Origin: Subtercola sp.
GTDB lineage: Bacteria; Actinomycetota; Actinomycetes; Actinomycetales; Microbacteriaceae
Reading direction: 5' to 3'
DNA: 40,122 bases
Assembly: GCA_025463765.1 (NCBI GenBank)
Contig: JAODBC010000070.1
Location: 1-40,122, forward strand
The position numbers and the translations under genes were made by a program. This document shows positions 32,986 to 39,388 of this stretch, piece after piece (the stretch's first letter is position 1; each line of letters opens with the position of its first letter). The notes beneath the pieces were generated by a model. That model worked only from the letters and a program-made list of their open reading frames with translations, did not search any database and was not told the DNA's origin.

Positions 32986-33468
32986 ATGGAACACAACGAA
33001 GTGCGAACGCGCGTGCAGCTTCGGGCGCTCGTCGATGAATACGCCTGGCTCGCCGATCAGCGCGATCTGCACGGCTGGGCCGACCTCTTCACTGACGACG
33101 GTTCGTTCACGGCCTTCAGCCCCGGTGCCGAGACGCCCTTCGCGAGCTCGACCGGGCGCGCCGAACTCGTCGAAGTGCTGCATGGCAACGATGCGTTTCC
33201 GCACACCTTCCACTTCATCGCCAACCACCACGTCACTGTCACGGGTGAACAGACGGCTCACGGCATCACGTACGCGCAGGCGCACCACACCCTCGGTGAG
33301 GGCGAGCGAACGCAGAGTCTGGTCTGGCTCATCCGCTACCACGACGAGTACGTCTACACTCCAGCTGGATGGAAGTTCGCTGCCCGCGAGCTGCAGCTGG
33401 CCTGGATCGAGCACGTCGACTCCGACGTCAGCGCTTTTCCGTTTCGTCGCGCAGAGCGCGCAGAGTAG
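32986..33468 (+). CDS. SnoaL-like / NTF2-fold protein (first copy)
   Basis: A 160-residue protein of the NTF2/SnoaL cone-shaped fold, which includes isomerases, dehydratases and small subunits of ring-hydroxylating enzymes. The opening RTRVQLRALVDEYAWLADQRD followed by LHGWADLFTDDGSFTAF is the standard helix-then-strand beginning. HFIANHHVTVTGEQ and a late WKFAARELQLAWIE complete the pattern. No catalytic residues can be assigned. The ATG at 32986 has no good ribosome-binding site, so translation may be weak or leaderless. A second family member follows 29 bases later, suggesting a pair that acts together, perhaps on the product of the divergent LLM enzyme. Confidence 0.82.
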   Translation: MEHNEVRTRVQLRALVDEYAWLADQRDLHGWADLFTDDGSFTAFSPGAETPFASSTGRAELVEVLHGNDAFPHTFHFIANHHVTVTGEQTAHGITYAQAHHTLGEGERTQSLVWLIRYHDEYVYTPAGWKFAARELQLAWIEHVDSDVSAFPFRRAERAE

Positions 33469-33497
33469 TCGGCTTCACCCGAGCAAAGGGGCTCATC

Positions 33498-34013
33498 ATG
33501 GCAGCAGCACGTTCGATCGAGGTCGTCGACCGACTCGACATACTCGACCTCTACGCCCGGCAGGCGCACGCCATCGACAGCGGCCGCGCCGCCGACTGGG
33601 CGCAGTGCTTCACAGCCGACGGGGTCTTCGTCTCACCGACCTACAACCTCACGGCCACCGGCCGCACCGAACTCACCGCTTTCGCCGAGAGCTCGAACTC
33701 GGCCGCCCTGGCTCGCGGCGACCAGCTGCGGCACTGGCTCGACGCCATCGTCATGACGCCCACCGGCTCGGGCACCGGCGGCGGTTTCGACGCCGTGCGC
33801 CCCGACAACGCGCCCATTCACGCCGTACACGCCGACACCGTACCTATCGACACCGTGCCCATCGACACCGTGCACGTCGAGGCCTACCTGATGATTCTCG
33901 CGACCTCGGCGTCAGGCTCGCGGGTCGACCGCAGCCTGCGAGTGCTCGACGACCTGCGCCGCGTCGACGGTGAGTGGTACCTCTTGAGCCGCACCGTCTT
34001 CCGCGACGCCTGA
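33498..34013 (+). CDS. SnoaL-like / NTF2-fold protein (second copy), with repeat insertion
   Basis: A 171-residue SnoaL-type protein. VVDRLDILDLYARQAHAIDSG, then DWAQCFTADGVFVSP, is the family start, and VDRSLRVLDDLRRVDGEWYLLSRTVFRD is the typical end. The ATG at 33498 follows AAAGGGG; the upstream open frame overlaps the first copy and is not used. Residues of about 109-126 contain a small tandem repeat (ADTVP-IDTVP-IDTVH) that is not part of the fold and probably lengthens a strand-strand loop. Function beyond the fold is unknown. It is separate in sequence from the first copy, so the pair is not a recent duplication. Confidence 0.82.
   Translation: MAAARSIEVVDRLDILDLYARQAHAIDSGRAADWAQCFTADGVFVSPTYNLTATGRTELTAFAESSNSAALARGDQLRHWLDAIVMTPTGSGTGGGFDAVRPDNAPIHAVHADTVPIDTVPIDTVHVEAYLMILATSASGSRVDRSLRVLDDLRRVDGEWYLLSRTVFRDA
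33831..33875 (+). repeat. 15-base tandem repeat (3 copies) in the second SnoaL gene
   Basis: Three consecutive 15-base units (33831-33845, 33846-33860, 33861-33875), each based on GACACCGT and encoding (A/I)-D-T-V-(P/H). The frame is preserved. The unit length equals that of the larger repeat in mftF, but the sequence is unrelated. Confidence 0.85.
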
Positions 34014-34075
34014 CGCCTCCCGTCCCGCGCCCGCCGCCGCCCTCGCCCGCCGCCACCCACCACGCATACCCCCGC

Positions 34076-34129
34076 GTGGAGTCGTTTTCCGGCCTATTGC
34101 GGCCGATTTGGGCGGGAAGTCGACTCCAC
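34076..34129. repeat. 54-base palindromic element (REP/BIME-like or small MITE-like)
   Basis: GTGGAGTCG (34076-34084) and CGACTCCAC (34121-34129) are perfect 9-base inverted arms. Inside them TTCC pairs with GGAA, and a short GGCC-containing stem lies at the centre, so the whole can fold as one long hairpin. It lies in the 196-base gap after the SnoaL genes and before the decayed AbiEii-like gene. It may be an intergenic repeat of the genome, a bidirectional terminator or a mobile-element relic. Nothing else was recognised in the gap. Confidence 0.65.
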
Positions 34130-34209
34130 AGGGGCCGCGTAGAGCTCGCGGAGGTCGCTGGTCGTTGCCTCGACGGTTCGCCGAACGGTTGGGTCGAGTT
34201 TCAGCGTGG

Positions 34210-34793
34210 TTAGCGCTCGGCGCCCGAAGTTCGCAGCCGCTCCGCCCACTGGCCGAACCGGGCTTTGATCTCGGCCAGCTGAGCCGGGTGCACACCATAG
34301 TCGGCGACCCGCTCTGGTCGGAGCTTTTGAGCCCCGTCCAGTTGCGTGATGAACATGGGCACTTCGAATCCTAAGTCGCGCTCTCGTGCGGAGTCGACCA
34401 GCTGTGCGTCGGTGAACGTGCCGGATTCCCTGATGGCGTCGACGTCGAGATAGTCGCGATCCTCGGCGCGACTATACAAGGCACTGACCTTGTTTCCCAC
34501 GGCGTCGCCGAGACTCAGCACCGGTCCAACTGAGAGGGTGACAGGTTCGCCTTCGCGGGAGTCCACACCCATGTCGATTTCCACGAACCGACCATCGGCC
34601 GTTGTGACGAGCAATTGCGCGAAACGCTCCACGCGTCGGCGCTCGTCGACGATGTGGTCAGTGGAACGTAGATGGGCGATGACTGTATCAACAGCGGTGT
34701 CAAACCGTTCGACGTCAATATCAGATGTGAACAGGTCGATGTCTTGGGTTGGCCGGTCGTCACGTCACGCTGCAGCTCCTCGTCAGTACTCAC
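34210..34793 (-). pseudogene. Decayed AbiEii-like nucleotidyltransferase (toxin family)
   Basis: The leftward frame ending at 34210 reads DRPTQDIDLFTSDIDVERF and then a conserved remainder typical of nucleotidyltransferase AbiEii/AbiGii toxin-family proteins. The D-I-D of PTQDIDLF is the metal-binding pair. A start (GTG at 34793, overlapping the partner gene) encodes VSTDEELQRDVTT in a different frame. In the DIDLF frame a TGA stop lies just upstream, near 34766. The region that should carry the helix and Gly-Gly/Gly-Ser nucleotide-binding motif between these parts is absent. The simplest reading is an internal deletion of roughly 20-30 codons with a frameshift. A downstream GTG at 34632 could express only a fragment. 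Confidence 0.72.
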
Positions 34794-35125
34794 TCAGCCC
34801 CAGCTGTCTTCAGCTCGGGGAAACGGCCCTCCCATAGCTGCCGCACTCGCGGCGGCATTCGGAGCTCTGGCCATACCGAGATGAGCACGTCACGATTCAG
34901 GATCTGCACTTGATCCTCCGTGCTCCCCTCTTGAATCGTGGCCTGATACGCCTTGATGACACCCCACTCGGTGTCGAGGTCGACCACAGAGTTCGGTCCC
35001 CAATAAACCCACCGCGGGAGTTGCACTGTACCGGTAGCGGGCCCGCGCAACTCGTCAAGCCGAGCAGGTGCGTCGTACGGCTTGACATCCTGAAAACGAA
35101 CTCGCTCGCCAGTCATTTCGCTCAT
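34790..35125 (-). CDS. Small partner protein of the AbiEii-like gene (hypothetical)
   Basis: A 111-residue acidic, soluble protein without signal peptide or membrane segment. Recognisable blocks are VRFQDVKPYDAPARLDELRGP, LPRWVYWGP and LISVWPELRMPPRVRQLWEGRFPEL. I do not recognise a named domain. Its stop overlaps the start of the AbiEii-like gene, as expected for a two-gene unit, so it may be the cognate antitoxin or an accessory protein. The toxin-like partner is broken while this gene looks intact, which fits loss of the toxic member first. The ATG at 35125 follows AGAGAGGG by about ten bases. Confidence 0.7.
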   Translation of the reverse strand: MSEMTGERVRFQDVKPYDAPARLDELRGPATGTVQLPRWVYWGPNSVVDLDTEWGVIKAYQATIQEGSTEDQVQILNRDVLISVWPELRMPPRVRQLWEGRFPELKTAGAE

Positions 35126-35168
35126 GGCCGACTCGCCCTCTCTAGTGCATCCATTCTACGAGGGTCGG

Positions 35169-35630
35169 TCAAAAACCGCCCGAATCAGATTCCAGCGGTG
35201 GTTTGGGTGCGGGGAGCTTGCGGTGGTCCCAGCTCACGACGAGGGTGGGGTGGATGCGCAGCCAGCCGTGTTTGCCGTCGTGGCGCATCGAGCGGCCGAG
35301 GTATTTCTGCTCGAAGCGCCGTTCGGCTTCGGCCACGGCGTCGTTCGGCTCATCCGACCGGGGAACCTCGCCCACCACGGCCGCCGTTCCAGTGATCTCG
35401 ACGCCGCGCAGTTCGCCGTACGTCTCGCCCGCGTCGCACACAAGAGCGACCGCGGTGTTACCCGCGATGTCGCTCCAGCGCTGACTGCGGATGAGTGACG
35501 ACACCCACACCGTGCTGCCGTCCCAAACGAACCACACCGGCGTCACATGTGGATGCCCGGCAGCATCCACGGTCGCCAGTCGAGCCGTACGCTGCTCACG
35601 TAAGAACGCCTCCACCTCGTCGGCATCCAT
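35169..35630 (-). CDS. PPOX-class (split beta-barrel) F420-dependent oxidoreductase-like protein
   Basis: A 153-residue flavin/deazaflavin-binding split beta-barrel protein of the pyridoxamine-phosphate-oxidase-like superfamily. FLREQRTARLATVDAAGHPHVTPVWFVWDG is the classic opening (about 8-37), followed by NTAVALVCDAG and a late HPTLVVSWD. In actinobacteria many such proteins bind F420 rather than FMN, and the call follows that pattern. The ATG at 35630 is the usual family start; a GTG at 35672 overlapping the hydroxylase stop would add 14 residues. Neither has a clear ribosome-binding site. It is last in the extradiol/FAH/hydroxylase operon, so it may act on an aromatic intermediate. Confidence 0.85.
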   Translation of the reverse strand: MDADEVEAFLREQRTARLATVDAAGHPHVTPVWFVWDGSTVWVSSLIRSQRWSDIAGNTAVALVCDAGETYGELRGVEITGTAAVVGEVPRSDEPNDAVAEAERRFEQKYLGRSMRHDGKHGWLRIHPTLVVSWDHRKLPAPKPPLESDSGGF

Positions 35631-35664
35631 CTGAAGCACGCGCCGGTGGCGCTGCTGGGCGATC

Positions 35665-37473
35665 TCAGCCACCGAGTATCGCGTCGAGTACTTCGCGCAA
35701 GAGCGCCTGGGCGCCGGCCGCATCCCAGACGGGGTCGACACTGCGCCAGGCGATATACCCGTCGGGCCGCACGAGCAGCGCGCCCGCCTCGTGAATACCG
35801 CTCACTCGACGCCAGTCGCCGTAGAGGTCGAGCGCGCCAGGGGCATCCACTTGTACCGAACGCAGGTAGGGCCGATCGAGTGCGTCCACCGCCTCGACCC
35901 ACGCCGTGCCCGAGAGCCCGGTGAGCAGCACGAAGTCACCGTGGCCGACGACGTCGAGCGTCGACACTCGCGTGCCGGCCGGCCCGACCAGCCAGGCGTG
36001 CGGGAGGTGTGCGCCCGGCCGGCTCGACGGCTGCGCATAGAGTTCGCGGTCGCGCGGCCACTGCTCGTCGGCCGCGCCGGGTTCGGGCAGCATGGCGGCC
36101 GATACGTAACGCTGGTTGAGTTCGACGCCCTGAGCGTTGAACTCGTAGTTCTTCAGTTGCATCGCGGCGGTGAGGGCGTCGCGCACGGCCACACCTGCAG
36201 GGCCGCCCTGGCGCACCGTCGCCAGCAGAGTCGCGGTCGGGTCGCCGGCCGGCACATCGCCAGTCGCATCGCCAGACTCGCGCCCCGGCGCACCGCCGGC
36301 CCCGCCGGCCGCCGAGGTCGCGAGCGCCTCGCGAAACGCCGCGAACTCGAGGCGCGAACGATTCGCGCGATCGACGACCTGCCGTGCAACAGGAACCCGC
36401 TCGGCCGAATACGAATCGAGCAACGCCGCGCCGGCATGCCCCGCGATCACGAACGCGAGCTTCCAGGCGAGGTTGAAGGCGTCTTGAATGCAGGTGTTCG
36501 ACCCGAGCCCGCCCGACGGCGGATGCCGGTGCACCGCGTCGCCGCCGCAGAACACCCGCCCCGAGTCGAACGTGAGCGCGTAGGCCTGGTTCACCTGCCA
36601 GGTCGAAGTGCCGATGATCTCGGGGGTCAGCTCGGGGTCGCCGACCAGTTCGCGGATCTTCGCGGTCACCGCCGCCACGCTGAAGTCGGGGTCGCCCTGG
36701 GCCGAGTCGTAGCCCCAGCCGGCGATCCACTCGGTCCACGGATGCACCGCGCGCAGCAGCCCCATGCCGATGTCTCCGTACGCGGCGGCCGGCGTGAGCA
36801 TCCAGTACAGGATGCTCGGCCGATGCTCGACGTAGCGCGAGAGGTCGGCCGAGAAGCGCACATACGCGGTGGTCGCCCGGCCCATCTCGCCCTCCAGCGG
36901 CAGCCCGAGCTGCTCGACGATGGCCGAGCGCGCACCGTCGGCCCCGATCAGGTAGCGGGCGCGCACCGAGTACTCGCGGTCATCCAGCCGGTCGCGTAAG
37001 AAAACAGTGACGCCGTCGGCGTCTTGCTCGTGCCGCAGATACTCGGTCATGAAGCTGAGTACGGCCCCGCGCTCGGCAGCGGCACCGAGCAGAAGCGGTT
37101 CGAGCTGCGATTGCGGCAGGTCGAGCATGCCGCTCGGGCTCGCCGTGATGTAGTCGCCCTGGCGCGAGTCGCCGGTGCCCCAGGTTCTGATGCGCGCGAT
37201 CTCGTCGCCGGCCAGGCTGGTGGCGAACAGAGTGTCGCCCATGACGTTCCACGCCGAGCCGAGATTCACGGCCTTCTGCTCGAGGCCGAGGTCGCGCAAG
37301 ACCTCCATGGTGCGCTGGTTGGTGATGTGCGCCCGGGGTGTGTTCGACACCCACTGATATCGGGTAACGGCTCGCACCTTCACCCCGTAGGTAGCCAGAG
37401 CGAGCGCGGATGCCGCACCCATCGGCCCCGTGCCGACGACCAGAACGTCGGTGTCGTAGGTCGGTTCTGTCAT
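35665..37473 (-). CDS. FAD-dependent aromatic hydroxylase, TfdB-type (second paralogue)
   Basis: A 602-residue group A flavin monooxygenase and paralogue of the protein at 21741-23573. FAD motifs are GTGPMG (14-19), GADGARSAI and [16 protein letters not shown]. Shared segments such as [11 protein letters not shown] and [16 protein letters not shown] show common ancestry. Near residues 388-415 it has a Gly/Ala/Asp-rich insertion (DNA about 36238-36318) where the paralogue has a charged helix. It starts 16 bases after an FAH-family hydrolase and shares an operon with an extradiol dioxygenase. Its product is therefore probably a catechol cleaved by meta fission. The substrate is unknown. Confidence 0.9.
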   Translation of the reverse strand: MTEPTYDTDVLVVGTGPMGAASALALATYGVKVRAVTRYQWVSNTPRAHITNQRTMEVLRDLGLEQKAVNLGSAWNVMGDTLFATSLAGDEIARIRTWGTGDSRQGDYITASPSGMLDLPQSQLEPLLLGAAAERGAVLSFMTEYLRHEQDADGVTVFLRDRLDDREYSVRARYLIGADGARSAIVEQLGLPLEGEMGRATTAYVRFSADLSRYVEHRPSILYWMLTPAAAYGDIGMGLLRAVHPWTEWIAGWGYDSAQGDPDFSVAAVTAKIRELVGDPELTPEIIGTSTWQVNQAYALTFDSGRVFCGGDAVHRHPPSGGLGSNTCIQDAFNLAWKLAFVIAGHAGAALLDSYSAERVPVARQVVDRANRSRLEFAAFREALATSAAGGAGGAPGRESGDATGDVPAGDPTATLLATVRQGGPAGVAVRDALTAAMQLKNYEFNAQGVELNQRYVSAAMLPEPGAADEQWPRDRELYAQPSSRPGAHLPHAWLVGPAGTRVSTLDVVGHGDFVLLTGLSGTAWVEAVDALDRPYLRSVQVDAPGALDLYGDWRRVSGIHEAGALLVRPDGYIAWRSVDPVWDAAGAQALLREVLDAILGG

Positions 37474-37489
37474 AGAAGTTCGCCCGGAT

Positions 37490-38356
37490 TCAGGAGATGC
37501 TGCGCGGCGCTTCGGCCTGCACCACTGTATTGCGCAGCACGCCCAGACCGCTGATGTCTACCTCGACGATATCGCCGTGCGAGAGTAGCCCTTGCGGATC
37601 CATGAACAGGCCCACCCCGCCGGGTGTTCCTGTGACGATGACGTCACCGGGTGACAGTGCGGTGAACCCGGTGACGTACGCGATGATCTGGGGAATGGTG
37701 AACACCAGATCGGCGAGCGACGCCGACTGGCGCACCTCGCCGTTGACTCGGGTCTCGAGCGTGAGCGCCTCGATGTCGGGAATGTCGGCGACCGGAACGA
37801 GGTAGGGGCCGAACGCTCCGGTGTCGGCGAAGTTCTTACCGGGAATCCACTGCGAGGCCGCCCGCTGCCAATCACGAACGCTGAAATCGTTGTACGGGGA
37901 ATACCCGGCGATGACGCCCCAGGCCTCGTCTTCGCTGACGTGGTAGGCGGGCTTGCCGATGACGAGCGCGAGCTCACCCTCGTAGTCGAACTGGGTCGTG
38001 GTGTGCGGCCGCACTGCCGCATCGAGGTGACCCATCTGCGAGTCGGCGAACCGGGTGAACACGGTCGGCGCCGCCGGAGCGGCCTTGCCCGTCTCTTCTT
38101 GGTGCGTCTTGTAGTTGACGCCGATGCAGAGAATCTTGCCGGGGTTCGTGATGGTCGGCAGAAACGACGCGTCGGCGGCCGGCGTGGCCGGAGCATCCGT
38201 CGTGTCGACAGTCGCGCCGAAGGCACCGTTGATGATCGCGTCTTTCAGCGTCGGTGCGAGGTTCTTACCCGAGGCGCCCAGGTCGTACAGCACACCGTCG
38301 ACCTCGACCCCCCATGTCGGCGTCGCCGCGGCCGACAGGTAGCTTGCATATCTCAT
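37490..38356 (-). CDS. Fumarylacetoacetate hydrolase (FAH) family protein
   Basis: A 288-residue metal-dependent hydrolase/decarboxylase. ILCIGVNYKTHQEETG carries the catalytic His at 85. The metal ligands are E126 and E128 (YEGELALVIGK) and D157 (YNDFSVRDWQ). The GDVIVTGTPGGVGLFMDP segment is the family signature. Members act on products of aromatic ring cleavage: fumarylpyruvate, acylpyruvates, 2-hydroxyhepta-2,4-diene-1,7-dioate or 2-oxo-3-enoates. Here it overlaps the extradiol dioxygenase by four bases (ATGA), so it probably handles that enzyme's meta-cleavage product. The exact reaction cannot be fixed from sequence. Confidence 0.92.
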   Translation of the reverse strand: MRYASYLSAAATPTWGVEVDGVLYDLGASGKNLAPTLKDAIINGAFGATVDTTDAPATPAADASFLPTITNPGKILCIGVNYKTHQEETGKAAPAAPTVFTRFADSQMGHLDAAVRPHTTTQFDYEGELALVIGKPAYHVSEDEAWGVIAGYSPYNDFSVRDWQRAASQWIPGKNFADTGAFGPYLVPVADIPDIEALTLETRVNGEVRQSASLADLVFTIPQIIAYVTGFTALSPGDVIVTGTPGGVGLFMDPQGLLSHGDIVEVDISGLGVLRNTVVQAEAPRSIS

Positions 38357-39276
38357 GATTGTGTTCTCTTTTCGAATTGACGCGCAGCCGAGGGCAGCAC
38401 GGGAAAGGCCCCGTGCGACCGGAAGTTCTCACCGTTGTACACACCCCAGCGGTTGAACCACCCTCCGTCGGCCGCATCCCAGACGATGGGTGGCCGACTG
38501 TCGTCGTAGATCTGCTCGAGGTCGGTGTACAGCTCGATGACATCGCCGACCGGCTCCACGAAGTAGGCCGCGATGTTGTGGCCGGCGCCGTGCCGCACCG
38601 GGCCCCAGATGAGCCGTCGGCCGAGGCGATCGAGCCTGTCGCCGAGCTTGCCGAGGTCGGCGATGCTCTGCGTCTGCCAGGCGTGGTGGTGCAGCGAGCC
38701 CTTGCCTGCTATCAGCGCGATGCCGTGATGATCGGGGTTGCAGCGCAAGAAGTAGGCGAAGTCGTCACCGACGATGTCACTGATGCGAAAATCGAGCACG
38801 TCGACCAGAAAGTTCTTCGTGGCTTCGACGTCGACCGGGTGCAGGTTGACGTGGCCGAATCGGTCGGGCCCGAAGCCGCCACGCTCGGCCGCAAGCGGCT
38901 GCATGCCGATGTAGATCTCGTAGACGAAGCCCTCGGGGCCGATGAAGGCGAACCCATCGGCGATGCCCTTTTCGAGCGGGGTCTCGCTGATGAACTCGTA
39001 CCCTGCCGCGCCAACCCGCCCGCGCAACTCCTCGAGCGCTTCCGGCCCGGCTGCGACGAGGCCGATGTGGTCGATGCCGTCGTGATCCGACTCGAGGTAC
39101 ATGAGTTCGTGGTGTACCTGGGCGGCCGCAAGATACGAGGTGCGGCCGGTGCCGGTCGCTTCGCTTCGTTCGGTCTCACGCAGCCCGAGAACCTCCGTCG
39201 CGTCGAAGACCGACTCGTCGAAACGCGATGTCTGCACGGCCAGATGGCCCATCTCTGATATCAAACCCCATGCCAT
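38353..39276 (-). CDS. Type I extradiol ring-cleavage dioxygenase (VOC family)
   Basis: A 307-residue protein of two tandem vicinal-oxygen-chelate domains. The likely Fe(II) ligands of the second domain are H142 (RFGHVNLHP), H197 (in SLHHHAWQT) and E248 (GDVIELYTD), matching the two-His-one-Glu set of catechol 2,3- and 2,3-dihydroxybiphenyl dioxygenases. The ATG at 39276 was chosen because GGGAGG lies nine bases ahead; earlier in-frame starts sit on or before that site. It would cleave a catechol beside the hydroxyl pair. It is first in the leftward operon with FAH hydrolase, hydroxylase and PPOX protein. The region upstream is AT-rich and palindromic. Confidence 0.9.
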   Translation of the reverse strand: MAWGLISEMGHLAVQTSRFDESVFDATEVLGLRETERSEATGTGRTSYLAAAQVHHELMYLESDHDGIDHIGLVAAGPEALEELRGRVGAAGYEFISETPLEKGIADGFAFIGPEGFVYEIYIGMQPLAAERGGFGPDRFGHVNLHPVDVEATKNFLVDVLDFRISDIVGDDFAYFLRCNPDHHGIALIAGKGSLHHHAWQTQSIADLGKLGDRLDRLGRRLIWGPVRHGAGHNIAAYFVEPVGDVIELYTDLEQIYDDSRPPIVWDAADGGWFNRWGVYNGENFRSHGAFPVLPSAARQFEKRTQS

Positions 39277-39349
39277 GTGATGCATCCTCCCGGCTTGCTG
39301 TGGCTCCGTTGTCACGATCAGCTACTACACACTAACGCAGATAGTAGAT

Positions 39350-39366
39350 TATTTGTAAATCAAATA
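39350..39366. promoter_or_regulatory. MarR-like palindromic operator upstream of the extradiol operon
   Basis: TATTTG-TAAAT-CAAATA is a perfect 6-base inverted repeat in a 17-base site. TTATTTG recurs at about 39369, giving a third half-site. The 112-base gap is AT-rich around this site, unlike the coding DNA. AT-rich palindromes of this size are typical for MarR-type regulators of aromatic operons. No regulator gene is adjacent in the window. Confidence 0.6.
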
Positions 39367-39388
39367 CTTATTTGTGATCTGGTGCTTC

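Noticed and set aside
34130..34209. Leftward reading that gives a plausible peptide (LDPTVRRTVEATTSDLRELYAAP) after the AbiEii-like gene
   Set aside because: It has no start codon or ribosome-binding site and runs into the palindromic element. It could be a remnant, but the stretch is too short to support a call.
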